A stretch of DNA of 64,000 bases from Neptunomonas phycophila. GTDB lineage: Bacteria > Pseudomonadota > Gammaproteobacteria > Pseudomonadales > Balneatricaceae. Shown here piece after piece: positions 9,265-19,383 of the stretch. The stretch is taken from the NCBI RefSeq assembly GCF_001922575.1, contig NZ_MRCI01000002.1, forward strand, positions 124,001 through 188,000, in the 5' to 3' direction. Each line of letters begins with the position of its first letter. The first letter of the stretch is position 1. Under the pieces are notes generated by a model. It searched no databases. It had not been told where the DNA came from and saw only the letters and a program-made list of their open reading frames with translations. The position numbers were made by a program, and so were the translations under genes.

Positions 9265-10529
9265 GATTTCACCTCCGTATCATTTAAAGCGAGGTGCGGG
9301 CGTTTCATTGGAACTAGGCCTTGAGGGCGCCAACGCATCATTACAACCATGAGTAATCCAAATAACAGCATGCGGTATTCTGAAAATTCACGTGCTATCT
9401 CAGGCAGTATTGTCATGATAATGGCGGCTAAAATAACGCCCACTTGTGAGCCCATACCGCCCAGTACCACAATGGCCAAAATGATAGCCGATTCAATGAA
9501 GATGAAGGATTCAGGGCTGATAAAACCTTGGCGAGCCGCAAAGAAGGAACCAGCAAACCCAGCTGTTGATGCGCCTATAGTAAATGCTGATAGCTTGATT
9601 GCGGTGCGGTTTAGGCCTAATGATCGACATGCGATTTCGTCTTCGCGTAACGCTTCCCATGCGCGACCAATCGGCATGCGAATAAGGCGGTTGATAACGA
9701 AGATGACAAAAGCCACTAATACAACAGCAATGAGATATAGGAAGATAACCTTGTAGCCGCTACTGTAATCAATACCAAAGAACTCGTGGAAGGTCTGTCC
9801 GTCTTCGGAGGCTCGTCGGCTAAACTCAAGGCCGAATAACGTTGGTTTTTCGATACCGGAGATACCGTTGGGTCCGCCGGTGATCGATGTCCAGTTATTG
9901 AGTAGGATACGAATAATCTCACCGAAGCCAAGGGTTACAATCGCTAAGTAGTCTCCGCGCAAGCGCAAAACAGGAAAGCCCAGTAAAAAGCCAAACAATG
10001 CTGCAAGCCCAGCGGACAGGGGCAAACAGACCCAAAACGATAACCCTAAATATTCGGAGCATAATGCATAGGTGTAAGCACCAACAGCATAGAAGGCGAC
10101 ATAACCTAAATCCAACAAGCCTGCGAGCCCGACCACAATGTTTAGGCCTAGACCTAACATGATGTAAATAAGCGTTAAGGTTGCAAGGTCAACAGATCCA
10201 CGCGAAACCATGAAAGGCCAAATCACCATGCCAATGAAAAGAGCGGCAATCAGCCAAGGCTTTAGTGTATCTACCTTCTGCCCTTTGGGCATTAATGCAT
10301 GTAGATTAGGCTTAGGCACTTTACCAAACAGGGCATCTACCTGCTCTGAAAAAAGCTGCGAAAGAAAGACCAAACCAATGCCTATGCCTATCAATGTCCA
10401 GCGTTCTGCAGAGGCACCTTCAACGGCTAGGAACGTCCCCTCAGATTGAAGTGTGACACCAAGCATTAAACACGCGAGGATAAAGGCAACCCCTGCGGCG
10501 AAAATCGCATTATAAAATTTACTAGCCAT
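9261..10529 (-). CDS. livM: LivM, permease of branched-chain amino acid ABC importer
   Basis: A 422-residue inner-membrane permease. The N-terminal ~95 residues carry two hydrophobic segments and a soluble stretch. The conserved permease core begins near residue 110 with the characteristic [21 protein letters not shown] and a later [10 protein letters not shown] coupling-helix motif. It overlaps livH by one base and livG by four, so it sits in the middle of a tightly coupled operon. The length is close to that of E. coli LivM (about 425). Confidence 0.93.
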   Translation of the reverse strand: MASKFYNAIFAAGVAFILACLMLGVTLQSEGTFLAVEGASAERWTLIGIGIGLVFLSQLFSEQVDALFGKVPKPNLHALMPKGQKVDTLKPWLIAALFIGMVIWPFMVSRGSVDLATLTLIYIMLGLGLNIVVGLAGLLDLGYVAFYAVGAYTYALCSEYLGLSFWVCLPLSAGLAALFGFLLGFPVLRLRGDYLAIVTLGFGEIIRILLNNWTSITGGPNGISGIEKPTLFGLEFSRRASEDGQTFHEFFGIDYSSGYKVIFLYLIAVVLVAFVIFVINRLIRMPIGRAWEALREDEIACRSLGLNRTAIKLSAFTIGASTAGFAGSFFAARQGFISPESFIFIESAIILAIVVLGGMGSQVGVILAAIIMTILPEIAREFSEYRMLLFGLLMVVMMRWRPQGLVPMKRPHLALNDTEVKS

Positions 10530-11455
10530 TAGACTTTTTCCACCTCCGGCTTACCTAATAAACCACTGGGGCGGAATAGAAGAATCAATACTAAGAGGCC
10601 AAACGAGACAACATCTTTATATTCGGAAGGGAAGTAGGCCGAGGTTAATGCCTCAGTAACCCCTAAAATTAGTCCCCCCAACATTGCGCCGGGAATAGAT
10701 CCGATCCCGCCGAGTACGGCAGCGGTGAAGGCTTTTAATCCTGCCATAAAGCCGACAAATGGGTTAACTACGCCGTAATATAAGCCTAGCAATAAACCTG
10801 CAATGGCAGCTAATGCGGCACCAATAATAAAGGTCAGCGCGATAATCCGGTTAGTGTCGATGCCTAATAGGTTGGTCATGCCAATGTCTTCGGAGCAAGC
10901 ACGGCACGCGCGACCCATTCGGGAGCGGGATATGAACAAGGTTAAGCCTGTCATGCTAATGACGGTCACAGTCCATATGATCAGCTGCATGTATGAGAAC
11001 GACACCTCGAATACGGAAGGGTCTCCAAATGTCCAACCGCCCGTGATTTGCGGTGGTAAGGCTACATCACGTGAGCCTTGAGCAAGAACCACGTAGTTTT
11101 GAAGAAAAATGGACATGCCAATAGCAGAAATTAGGGGAATAAGCCGATTAGATCCGCGTAAGGGGCGGTAGGCAACACGCTCAACAGTCCAACCATAGGT
11201 GCTCGCTATAATAACGGCCACGATTAGTGCAACTAGTAGGATAATCGGTAAGCCAACTAGCCCCATTCCTAATAGTCCCGCGATCACAATAAAACTGATG
11301 TAGGAACCGATCATATAAATTTCGCCATGAGCGAAGTTGATCATGCCAATAATGCCATACACCATGGTGTAGCCAATGGCGATTAATGCGTATGTTGAGC
11401 CAATTGTTAGCCCGTTAATTATTTGTTGTAGTAAGTATAAAAACGTTTCAGACAT
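10529..11455 (-). CDS. livH: LivH, permease of branched-chain amino acid ABC importer
   Basis: An inner-membrane permease of 308 residues when started at the ATG at 11455 ([16 protein letters not shown]), the same length as E. coli LivH. The frame stays open to a TTG at 11521, but the added 22 residues are charged and unlike the family, so I chose the ATG. Motifs include [18 protein letters not shown] near the N-terminus and [16 protein letters not shown] in the coupling loop. It is separated from livK by about 180 bases containing a stem-loop. Confidence 0.92.
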   Translation of the reverse strand: MSETFLYLLQQIINGLTIGSTYALIAIGYTMVYGIIGMINFAHGEIYMIGSYISFIVIAGLLGMGLVGLPIILLVALIVAVIIASTYGWTVERVAYRPLRGSNRLIPLISAIGMSIFLQNYVVLAQGSRDVALPPQITGGWTFGDPSVFEVSFSYMQLIIWTVTVISMTGLTLFISRSRMGRACRACSEDIGMTNLLGIDTNRIIALTFIIGAALAAIAGLLLGLYYGVVNPFVGFMAGLKAFTAAVLGGIGSIPGAMLGGLILGVTEALTSAYFPSEYKDVVSFGLLVLILLFRPSGLLGKPEVEKV

Positions 11456-11596
11456 AGGGGAACCGTATAGTGAAACACCCCGATCCCGGTTAGGGGATAA
11501 GGGTGTTATCTGTTCCAGCAACGACTAAGGTAGAGTGTTGCCAGCGTTAACTCTTGAGTGCTTACAATGGGTAAGACAGCACAGTAAAAGAGTAGG

Positions 11597-11628
11597 TGTT
11601 TACCCAGCCGATAAGGCGTAGGTAAACA
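11597..11628 (-). terminator. Stem-loop between livK and livHMGF
   Basis: TGTTTACC (11597-11604) and GGTAAACA (11621-11628) form an 8-bp perfect inverted repeat just after the livK stop. There is no long U run, so it is more likely a partial terminator or a 3'-end stabiliser that lets the binding protein be made in excess over the permeases. This is inferred from position and structure only. Confidence 0.5.
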
Positions 11629-11636
11629 GCGTGGCC

Positions 11637-12749
11637 TTATTTGGCCGGTGTTTTAGTACCGTCGGCGTGCCAGTCATAAACAACAAAAGAGAACTCAGTT
11701 AGGTCACCTTTATCGTCAAACGCTAGTTTGCCAGTAGTGGTATCAAAGGTGTTGTTATGAATGTACTCAGCGACTTCTTCTGGGTCAGTTGAGTCCGCCC
11801 CTTTCATGGCTTCTGTCATGATTTGAACAGCAGAATAAGCAGGGAAGACGAATGCGCCTGATGGGTCTTCGTTTTTCGCTTTAATTGCTTCTACAATCGC
11901 TTGGTTAGCGGGGTCTTGATCAAAGCTTTGCGGTAACGTGACTAAAAGGCCTTCAGAAGCTTCGCCGGCAATTTTAGAAATGTCTGGGTTGCCTACACCT
12001 TCAGGTCCCATGAATTTAGCATTTAAGCCTTTTTCAGCTGACTGACGTAAGATAAGGCCTAATTCAGGATGGTAGCCACCATAGTAAATAAAATCGACGT
12101 TGTTCTTTTTAAGCTTTGCGATGAGTGCTGAAAAGTCTTTGTCGCCAGCGGTCACACCTTCAAACATGACAGGGGTAATGCCATTAGCTTCCACGGCATC
12201 TTTAACCGCTGTTGCTAAGCCTTCACCGTATTGTTGCTTATCATGGATGATAGCCATATTTTGGGGTTTAACGTTGTCGATGATGTATTGGGCAGCAAAT
12301 GGACCTTGTAAACTATCAAGACCGATAGTTCGGAAGATCATACCGTAGCCTTTTTCGGTGATTGATGGTGAGGTTGATGCTGCTGTGATCATCAGAACAC
12401 CTTCTTCATCATAAATATCAGAAGCTGGTTCTGTTGATGAAGAGCATAGGTGACCTACTACATATTGAACGCCGTCGTTAACGATTTTGTTAGCAACAGC
12501 GACCGCTTGTTTAGGGTCGCAAGCGTCATCATAAATAACGCTTTCTAACATGTCGCCATTAACACCACCGGCCTTATTGATCTGTTCGATTGCGGCCAGT
12601 ACGCCAACTTTTTGCATATCGCCATACTGAGCAACGGGGCCTGTAGCTGGGCCAGCAAGAGCGATTTTGATCGTGTCTGCTTGAGCGGCTGTGCCGTATA
12701 AACACAGGGCTGTACCTACGCTCAGTAGGGTGCGAGTAAATGTTTTCAT
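11637..12749 (-). CDS. livK: LivK/LivJ-type periplasmic branched-chain amino acid binding protein
   Basis: A 370-residue type I periplasmic binding protein. Residues 1-24 form a signal peptide ending in AQA before DTIKIALAGP. The Cys pair in DDACDPK and HLCSSSTEP matches the conserved disulfide region of LivJ/LivK. The motif IRTIGLDSLQG and the GFVFPAYSAVQ region are typical. The AGAAGG ribosome site is strong. The gene lies first in the liv operon, which confirms it as the specificity component. Whether it binds Leu, Ile and Val equally cannot be read from sequence. Confidence 0.92.
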   Translation of the reverse strand: MKTFTRTLLSVGTALCLYGTAAQADTIKIALAGPATGPVAQYGDMQKVGVLAAIEQINKAGGVNGDMLESVIYDDACDPKQAVAVANKIVNDGVQYVVGHLCSSSTEPASDIYDEEGVLMITAASTSPSITEKGYGMIFRTIGLDSLQGPFAAQYIIDNVKPQNMAIIHDKQQYGEGLATAVKDAVEANGITPVMFEGVTAGDKDFSALIAKLKKNNVDFIYYGGYHPELGLILRQSAEKGLNAKFMGPEGVGNPDISKIAGEASEGLLVTLPQSFDQDPANQAIVEAIKAKNEDPSGAFVFPAYSAVQIMTEAMKGADSTDPEEVAEYIHNNTFDTTTGKLAFDDKGDLTEFSFVVYDWHADGTKTPAK

Positions 12750-13123
12750 GAGTAGCTTACCTTCTCCGTCGTCGGTTTTTTATCAGATAACCGTTTGAGG
12801 GTGTTGTAGTGTTAAGGATACCTGTAAGAATTAACTACAAAGTCAGGTAAAAATCAATGTTTACTATAGGAAACAAAATCTATTAAAGCGGTCTTTGTCG
12901 GCTTGCTTTAGAATACGCTGACCTGTTTTGTTACTCTTTATGGGATTTTCTGTTATTGCAGGTTTTTTATGTACGTAAGATCCTATAACGGTCGAATTTT
13001 AACGTCATAACGGCCATTTCTGTTTGCCCAACAACCACGGTGGTTGAAGAGTGAACTACACTTTTGTCAGTTATATCGGGTTCGGCTTAACCAACCCCGG
13101 ATAAAGATAATAATGAGGGGCTT
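12750..13123. promoter_or_regulatory. Divergent intergenic region, liv operon and YCF48 gene
   Basis: These 374 bases separate two divergent units and must hold both promoters. I see no convincing small gene. A perfect odd-length palindrome, CAACCAC-G-GTGGTTG, lies at 13032-13046, about 80 bases before the YCF48 start, and could be an operator. I cannot place -35/-10 boxes with confidence. Confidence 0.4.
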
Positions 13124-14302
13124 ATGCTCAATCTATGTCGTTTACAACGGCTTTTTATAATGCCAGCTGTTTTTTCGCCTGTTGGTGTATATATTCGTTG
13201 TTTGATGCTTGTCGTGTTCTTTTCATCATCGGCTAATGCTGATCGCTTGGACGCACCAGCATTAAAAACGCCACGTGCTACGTCCGGTTTATTGCTGGAT
13301 ATTGCTAAAGCGGGTGATCGTTTGGTTGCTGTTGGGGACCAAGGCGTGATTCTGCTCTCCGATACGCAAGGTCGTCAGTGGCAACAAGCGGATGTGCCAA
13401 CCAGCGTTATGCTGACGGCAGTAACCTTTGTGACTGACTCTATTGGCTGGGCCGTAGGGCATGACGGTGTTTTGCTCCGCACCAGTGATGCAGGCCTTAA
13501 TTGGCGTGTTGTGATGACGGGCAATGAGCTAAACGCGCTTCAAGTTGAGCAGTTCCAGCGTTTAGTTGATACCGGTGGCGATTCTGCAATGCCAGAGTTA
13601 GCCGTTGATGAGCTTAGTTATTATCTGGATGACGCCATTGTTGCTCAAGAAGATGGCCCCAGTTTACCTCTGTTGAATGTGTTCTTTAGCGACTCTGACC
13701 ATGGATTTGTCATGGGCGCATATGGCTTGTTGATTGCAACACAAGATGGTGGCGATAGCTGGAAAGTGCTTTCACATCGTGTTCCTAACCCTGATCGTTT
13801 TCATTTAAACGCTATGACAGGCGATGCTCATTATCTGTATTTAGCCGGTGAGGCCGGTATCTTGTATCGATCTGGTGACCAAGGGGAGCACTGGGAAGCG
13901 CTTGATTCGCCTTACGAAGGATCCTTCTTTGATATCAATGTATACCGCGGTGAAGTGCTGCTTGCGGGCTTGCGGGGACACTTATTTACTAGCCCGGACC
14001 AAGGCATCACATGGGAGCAAGTGGCAATTGATACCCCCAGTACGCTTTCTGCCGTGGCCTCTCGGGATAACCAATCTCTGCTAATTGCTGGGCAAGGTGG
14101 CAGTGTTTTGCTGGGAGAGCAAAGCCATCGTTTACAACTATTGAACCAATCTGATCGTCGCGGTTGGAGTGCGGCCGTGCCTGTAAAGAATGGTTGGGTA
14201 TTGGTAGGAGAAAAGGGCGTCAAATTAATAGATCGTCTGGGTGAGGCGATATCGCTGCATGCTAGCGAGCAGAAGGGGATTGCGATGAGGGCTCAGCCGT
14301 GA
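13124..14302 (+). CDS. YCF48-like beta-propeller protein, exported
   Basis: A 392-residue protein with an N-terminal export signal (hydrophobic segment about 22-38 ending in SSANA) followed by repeated propeller blades of the 'GWAVGHDGVLLRTSDAGLNWR' type seen in the photosystem II assembly factor Ycf48/HCF136 family. In non-photosynthetic bacteria this family is regularly found next to RND/MMPL transporters, where it may be a periplasmic accessory. GAGGGG precedes the ATG. The stop codon overlaps the GTG start of the RND gene (GTGA), so the pair is translationally coupled. Confidence 0.85.
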   Translation: MLNLCRLQRLFIMPAVFSPVGVYIRCLMLVVFFSSSANADRLDAPALKTPRATSGLLLDIAKAGDRLVAVGDQGVILLSDTQGRQWQQADVPTSVMLTAVTFVTDSIGWAVGHDGVLLRTSDAGLNWRVVMTGNELNALQVEQFQRLVDTGGDSAMPELAVDELSYYLDDAIVAQEDGPSLPLLNVFFSDSDHGFVMGAYGLLIATQDGGDSWKVLSHRVPNPDRFHLNAMTGDAHYLYLAGEAGILYRSGDQGEHWEALDSPYEGSFFDINVYRGEVLLAGLRGHLFTSPDQGITWEQVAIDTPSTLSAVASRDNQSLLIAGQGGSVLLGEQSHRLQLLNQSDRRGWSAAVPVKNGWVLVGEKGVKLIDRLGEAISLHASEQKGIAMRAQP

Positions 14303-16692
14303 AAATTGCTTCTTTATTATTGGCTCCTATTAAGCTGTCTGAGCAAATCCTTGAGCGTCTTTTATTTGAGCGCCGTGTACCCGTTTTGTTTGTGTTTGCG
14401 GCGGTCACCTTGTGGTTGTTAAGCCAAGCGGTACAGATTCGCCCGGATGCCAGCTTTGTAAAAATGATTCCATCTAGCCATCCCTATGTGGAGAACTACT
14501 TAACCTACCGAGATGATCTGTCGGGCCTAGGTAATAGCTTGCGTGTGGTTGTCCAAGCAGAGCAAGGAGATATTTTTACAGCTGAATTTCAAAACACCCT
14601 AAAGCAAGTAACAGACGAGGCTTTTTATATTCCTGGGGTAGACCGTTCGGCCGTTAAGTCCATATGGACCCCTAACGTTCGTTGGACCGAAGTAACCGAG
14701 CAAGGATTCGTTGGGGGGCCTGTTATCCCGGCTGATTACGATGATAGCGAGCAAGCACTGAATAATGTGCGCACTAATATTTTACGCTCGGGGCAGGTGG
14801 GGATCTTGGTGGCTAATGATTTCCGGTCAGCTATGGTGCAAGTCCCGTTGTTGGATAAAGATCCAGAAACCGGAGAAAAGCTTAATTATCAGAGTTTGTC
14901 ATCCAAAGTAGAGACGTTGCTGCGCGATAAATATCAAACCGACACAGTCACGATTCGTATTACTGGATTCGCTAAAATAGTGGGTGATTTGATTGATGGC
15001 GCACGCTCTGTCGCTTTATTCTTCGCTATTGCCATTGTTGTCACACTTATCTTGTTGTACCTCTACTCAGGGAGTGTAAGTGGAACATTAATCCCAATAG
15101 CGTGCTCGCTGGTGGCTGTTATTTGGCAATTGGGCTTACTGAAAGCGCTTGGGTACGGGCTAGATCCGTATTCGATGTTGGTCCCGTTTTTGGTTTTCGC
15201 GATTGGCGTTAGCCACGGGGTGCAGGTAGTTAATACGGTACGCCTAGAGCAATCATTAGGCGCTGAGCCGTGGTTAGCGGCTCGTCGCGCGTTTAGAGCC
15301 ATTTATATACCGGGCCTAACGGCTTTATTGTCTGACGGCCTAGGGTTTGTAACCCTGATGGTTATCGATATTCAGGTCATTAAAGATTTAGCGGTGGCGG
15401 CCTCAATGGGCGTTGCGGTTATTGTGTTGACCAATCTTTTTTTATTACCGGTTTTGTTGTCATTTATCGGTGTGGGTAACAAAGCGGTGGCGCGCATGGA
15501 AAAGAGTCAAAATTCCGACACTTCGATGTGGCAGCCAATGACTTTTTTCGCAACTAAGCGAGGTGCGAGTATCGCTGTGGTTGTGGCGTTGGTGGCGCTG
15601 GGTGTAGGTTTATGGGGTAGTAAAGATCTTAGAATCGGTGATTTAGATGCTGGCGCCCCCGAACTTCGGGCAGACTCTCGCTATAACCTAGATAATGCTT
15701 TTATAAGTGAAAATTACAGCACGTCCAGTGATATCTTTGTGGTGATGGCCATCACACCTACGCAGGCGTGTACAAGTTACCAAAGTTTAGCCGGTGTGGA
15801 GCGCTTTCAGCAGTTCCTCACTGGTGTTCCGGGCGTGCAGAGCTCGATTTCGCTAGCGGATGTATCAAAGCGGGTAACGGCAGGGTTAAACGAAGGCAAT
15901 TTAAAATGGCGCACGATTAGCCGTAATCAATACGTGATTAATGCATCGCTTGGATATGTTCCGGCGGGCTTTATGAACTCGGATTGCTCTTTACTGCCCG
16001 TTATTATCTTTTTGGATGACCATAAAGCCGAAACGCTATCGCAGTTAACTCACATTATTGATGACTATGCGATGGCGAACAATACTGATCAGTTACGCTT
16101 TGAAATGGCGGCAGGCAATAGTGGCTTTGAAGCGGCAACGAATCAGGTCATTGAAACCGCTCAATACGATATGCTGGCTTGGGTATACGGCGTGGTAAGT
16201 TTGCTGTGTTTGTTAACCTTCCGCTCTATCAAAACAGTCTTTTGTATTATCGCACCGTTGGCGCTGACCTCTTTGTTATGCCAAGCCCTGATGGCGTGGC
16301 TGGGCATTGGCGTGAAAGTGGCAACATTACCTGTGATTGCGCTGGGTGTAGGGATTGGTGTGGATTATGGTATTTATATTTATTCCCGACTCAATACCTA
16401 TCTGGTTGAAGGAATGAGCTTAAAAGATGCGTATTTGGCAACACTTAAAACCACTGGTTCATCGGTTGCCTTTACCGGGTTAACGTTAGCAACAGGTGTT
16501 GTGCTGTGGGTGTTGTCGCCGATTAAATTCCAAGCTGATATGGGTATTTTGCTTACCTTTATGTTCCTTTGGAATATGTTGGGCGCATTAGTGTTATTAC
16601 CTGCATTGGCTTGTTTGTTGAATGCTCGTTCAGCGGTAACATCAGCAATTAAAGATGGTTATCAAGATTCACAAGATAAAGGTGCACTCTGA
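14299..16692 (+). CDS. RND/MMPL superfamily transporter
   Basis: A 797-residue inner-membrane protein with the duplicated MMPL layout: a first helix near 33-48, a periplasmic domain, five helices from about 233, a second periplasmic domain from about 445, and five more helices with the hallmark GVGIGVDYGIYIYSRL near 685. It starts at a GTG overlapping the YCF48 stop. Members of this branch, paired with YCF48 proteins, often sit with DUF1302 and DUF1329 outer-membrane proteins in pathways for hydrophobic compounds. Those two are absent here. The likely role is movement of a lipid or hydrophobic substrate, which is inferred. Confidence 0.85.
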   Translation: MKIASLLLAPIKLSEQILERLLFERRVPVLFVFAAVTLWLLSQAVQIRPDASFVKMIPSSHPYVENYLTYRDDLSGLGNSLRVVVQAEQGDIFTAEFQNTLKQVTDEAFYIPGVDRSAVKSIWTPNVRWTEVTEQGFVGGPVIPADYDDSEQALNNVRTNILRSGQVGILVANDFRSAMVQVPLLDKDPETGEKLNYQSLSSKVETLLRDKYQTDTVTIRITGFAKIVGDLIDGARSVALFFAIAIVVTLILLYLYSGSVSGTLIPIACSLVAVIWQLGLLKALGYGLDPYSMLVPFLVFAIGVSHGVQVVNTVRLEQSLGAEPWLAARRAFRAIYIPGLTALLSDGLGFVTLMVIDIQVIKDLAVAASMGVAVIVLTNLFLLPVLLSFIGVGNKAVARMEKSQNSDTSMWQPMTFFATKRGASIAVVVALVALGVGLWGSKDLRIGDLDAGAPELRADSRYNLDNAFISENYSTSSDIFVVMAITPTQACTSYQSLAGVERFQQFLTGVPGVQSSISLADVSKRVTAGLNEGNLKWRTISRNQYVINASLGYVPAGFMNSDCSLLPVIIFLDDHKAETLSQLTHIIDDYAMANNTDQLRFEMAAGNSGFEAATNQVIETAQYDMLAWVYGVVSLLCLLTFRSIKTVFCIIAPLALTSLLCQALMAWLGIGVKVATLPVIALGVGIGVDYGIYIYSRLNTYLVEGMSLKDAYLATLKTTGSSVAFTGLTLATGVVLWVLSPIKFQADMGILLTFMFLWNMLGALVLLPALACLLNARSAVTSAIKDGYQDSQDKGAL

Positions 16693-17531
16693 TGCTATTT
16701 AACCGAAAGATACTGGTTGCTTTAGAAGGAACGGATTCGGATGAAAAAGCGTTTAAACGAGCCGTACTGATTGCTGATCGTATGAAGTGCGCCATGGACG
16801 TTTTGTGGCTGAATGCACCTATGGCTGATCAGCCTATTATGCAGTTAATTACCCGGCTGCAGGTGGATGGTTTAGCGATTAATGTGCTGTATATCGAAAA
16901 TAAGTCGTTAGTAAAAGAGGTACAGCGCCGCTGGAAAGATGATCACTTTTCATTGCTTATCAAAAGTTGTGATACGGACCACAGCGGTTTTTTGGCTCCG
17001 CTAGATTGGCAATTGTTACGTCAAACCCCATGTCCTGTTTTACTGGTTAAACGGGATAGTTTGTGGGAGCACGGCGCAATTTTGGCGGCGGTCGATCCTC
17101 GTGGTAAAGAGGAGAAGCGCAATCGCTTAAATCAGATGGTGTTGATGATGGCGGGCTTTATTGCACGTGAGGCTCAAGCGCCTTTGCAGGTAACCGCCGC
17201 TTATCCACCGCCTATGCTCGGTGCAGAGCTGGAAAACCAATCGGCTGAGTTATTAAAAAATGATGTGGAAGCCGTTGTTCATACATTACTAGCGAGTTCG
17301 AAAATGAAGCCTGCTGATGTGTGGATTGGTGAAGGTCCACCGGAGCATTGGGTGAGCCAAACGGCGAAAGAGAATAATGCAGCGGTTGTTGTTATAGGAA
17401 CGCAAGCGCGATCGGGCTTAACGGGAGCGTTGTTAGGCAATACGGCTGAAAAGATACTCGATCGCTTAAGCTGTGATGTGTTGGTGCTTAGAGAAGGCGT
17501 GTCCGAAGGGCTACGAAACCTGCTATCCTAG
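16692..17531 (+). CDS. Tandem universal stress protein (UspA family)
   Basis: A 279-residue cytoplasmic protein made of two USP domains (about 1-130 and 140-279). The second ends with the nucleotide-binding pattern VVIGTQARSGLTGALLGNTAEKILDRLSCDVLVL, typical of ATP-binding UspE/UspA-like domains (G-2x-G-9x-G-S/N). The first domain is more divergent. The start overlaps the RND stop by one base (TGATG), so the three genes form one operon. The role may be in stress linked to whatever the transporter handles. Confidence 0.87.
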   Translation: MLFNRKILVALEGTDSDEKAFKRAVLIADRMKCAMDVLWLNAPMADQPIMQLITRLQVDGLAINVLYIENKSLVKEVQRRWKDDHFSLLIKSCDTDHSGFLAPLDWQLLRQTPCPVLLVKRDSLWEHGAILAAVDPRGKEEKRNRLNQMVLMMAGFIAREAQAPLQVTAAYPPPMLGAELENQSAELLKNDVEAVVHTLLASSKMKPADVWIGEGPPEHWVSQTAKENNAAVVVIGTQARSGLTGALLGNTAEKILDRLSCDVLVLREGVSEGLRNLLS

Positions 17532-17562
17532 CCGTTTTAACGGAATCATTAGGACGTAATAT

Positions 17563-17664
17563 ATGATAGTTCGGTTGCTTAGCGTTACGGCATATGCGCT
17601 TGCATTAGTCGCTTGTTCTCCTATCCCCGATCTTCCTGGGCCACTAGGTATTCCGGGGTTTTGA
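17563..17664 (+). CDS. 33-residue putative lipoprotein
   Basis: A very short ORF with an AGGA ribosome site 8 bases before its ATG. The product has a complete miniature lipoprotein signal: MIVRLL, a hydrophobic stretch and the lipobox LVAC at residues 16-19, leaving a mature peptide of 15 residues rich in Pro and Gly (CSPIPDLPGP...). It follows the USP gene by 31 bases on the same strand and is probably the last gene of that operon. It is convergent with the glycosyltransferase, 4 bases away. I do not recognise a family. Confidence 0.55.
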   Translation: MIVRLLSVTAYALALVACSPIPDLPGPLGIPGF

Positions 17665-17668
17665 TCTC

Positions 17669-18982
17669 TTACGATAATTTATTTTTTGCTTCAATCCATT
17701 GTGACATGTACTGCGTGCTTTTGTGGTGATGGTGTCTAAGCATTTGACCAACAAAATTATTTTTCCGGTGTTGAGCTAAATGCTTTTTATCGAGCATTTG
17801 GTTAAGCAGATAAAGCAAATTACCTTGGTTTTTAACGGTGTTAAATCGGTGATCTAAAATAGCTTGTGTTCGTGATTGAGCTTTCAGCCAAGTGGCTTCA
17901 TCTTGATATAACTGCACCGCGGCAGCTGCAATGGCTTTTTCTGATCCGCCGATGGCTCCCGGCCATGCTTGTGAGCTGACCATCCCTTCCACTCCTATCG
18001 GTGTTGTGACGGAAGGCGTTCCGTTGCGCATGGCGTCCAGCAGCTTACCTTTAATTCCGGCACCAAAGCGCAATGGCGCGATAAGTACGCGAGCGTTCTG
18101 TATCACTTCGTCAGCCGATTCTGCCCAGCCTTTTACGTAAAAGCCGCTGCTGGGGTGGTTTAAATCCGTAGCTTTGGGCGGCGGATAGGCGCCGTAAATA
18201 TGAAGCTCCGCTTGAGGTAAAGCTTGTCGTATTTTGGGCCAAATACGTTGTTTTAACCACAAAACAGCGTCCCAGTTAGGGGCATGTCTAAAATTACCAA
18301 TACTGACAAAGTGCTGACGCTGTTGCCATGACGGGGTAGAAGCTGGCGCTGAACGCTCATGATTTATCATAAATGGGCAGTGCATGAGCTGCTGATAGGG
18401 GACGCTGAAATAGTCGGTGAGTAAGCGAAGCTCAACATCCGAGATCATTAAAGTAAGGTCACATCGATAAATTGAGGCAATCTCACGTTGTGCTAAATCA
18501 GTAGGGCTCATGTAATCGAAAAGGGTATCCATCTCCAAAAGAGGGGTGAAATCAACCTCATCCTTTGTCAGCTGTAGTTGCTTTTTAAGCATCTGATGCC
18601 TTGCATCGCGCAAGCTATGGAGGTCTTCCGTATCCAGCAGTCGGATGGCATCGGGGCAGGCTTTTTCTACTCGCCAACCAAACTGTTCTTCCATCATAAA
18701 ACGATCAAAAAGCACGACGTTTGGGCGTTGTTCTGCAATCCATGTATCAAAGCTGGCGTCATTTAGGCTGATGGCGACTTCTTGGACATTCCACGGTGAT
18801 AAGTCGGCCCTGTGGTCGCCTAATGAGGCGGGGCTAGCAAATGTTATCGTCCATCCCTGATTATGAAAGAGTTCTATAAAAGACAGCATATGATAGCCAG
18901 CAGCCGAGGAGTTAGGCTCAGGCCAAACGTACCCAATAATGACAATATGCAGTGGCTGAGATGGTGTTGAAGCGGCTGGCAT
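17669..18982 (-). CDS. GT-B fold glycosyltransferase (GT4-like)
   Basis: A 437-residue protein. The C-terminal half has the GT4 nucleotide-sugar pattern: FVSIGNFRHAPNWDAVLWL, then LHIYGAYPP, then KGWAESADEVIQNARVLIAPLRFGAGIKGKLLDAMRNGTPSVTTPIGVEGM with the conserved E-like donor region. The N-terminal half holds the acceptor domain. No signal peptide or membrane segment is evident. It stands alone, without surface-polysaccharide genes around it, so donor and acceptor remain unknown. The last 45 residues are basic and His-rich. Confidence 0.82.
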   Translation of the reverse strand: MPAASTPSQPLHIVIIGYVWPEPNSSAAGYHMLSFIELFHNQGWTITFASPASLGDHRADLSPWNVQEVAISLNDASFDTWIAEQRPNVVLFDRFMMEEQFGWRVEKACPDAIRLLDTEDLHSLRDARHQMLKKQLQLTKDEVDFTPLLEMDTLFDYMSPTDLAQREIASIYRCDLTLMISDVELRLLTDYFSVPYQQLMHCPFMINHERSAPASTPSWQQRQHFVSIGNFRHAPNWDAVLWLKQRIWPKIRQALPQAELHIYGAYPPPKATDLNHPSSGFYVKGWAESADEVIQNARVLIAPLRFGAGIKGKLLDAMRNGTPSVTTPIGVEGMVSSQAWPGAIGGSEKAIAAAAVQLYQDEATWLKAQSRTQAILDHRFNTVKNQGNLLYLLNQMLDKKHLAQHRKNNFVGQMLRHHHHKSTQYMSQWIEAKNKLS

Positions 18983-19047
18983 ATGCTATTACTTTCTCTA
19001 TTAAAAAGAACAAGATAATAGCGCAATTAGGGCAAAGGGGGCAGTGC

Positions 19048-19320
19048 TTATCTTTGCTGATAGTCGTTTAAAACGTCAGTCGGAATCAGCTTGCGAATCA
19101 TTTTTAAGCCAAAGGCTACCACGACCACATCGTCAATAAGCCCGAAGACTAACAGGAGGTCGGGAATCAAGTCTAAGGGGCTTATTGCGTATACCGCTAA
19201 TAGGATAAATAAGAGCTTGGCAGACCAAGGCGAGCGTTTATCCCAGACCGCTTTACAGGTTGCCCAAGTATCGGATGAAAGCAAGGTAAAACCTTTATAG
19301 GCGCTGCTTAGTAGTCCCAT
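19048..19320 (-). CDS. YkvA family (DUF1232) membrane protein
   Basis: A 90-residue protein whose core LLFILLAVYAISPLDLIPDLLLVFGLIDDVVVV is the DUF1232 signature, a hydrophobic hairpin with the conserved SPLDLIPD turn. Function is unknown across the family. It stands between the glycosyltransferase and DUF3565 genes, all on the minus strand but with gaps of more than 60 bases. Confidence 0.85.
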   Translation of the reverse strand: MGLLSSAYKGFTLLSSDTWATCKAVWDKRSPWSAKLLFILLAVYAISPLDLIPDLLLVFGLIDDVVVVAFGLKMIRKLIPTDVLNDYQQR

Positions 19321-19383
19321 GCTGTCCTCTTTTGTTGGCGATTTGATGTGTCATATTACTTTATTTGACAGGTATTTGAGGAG

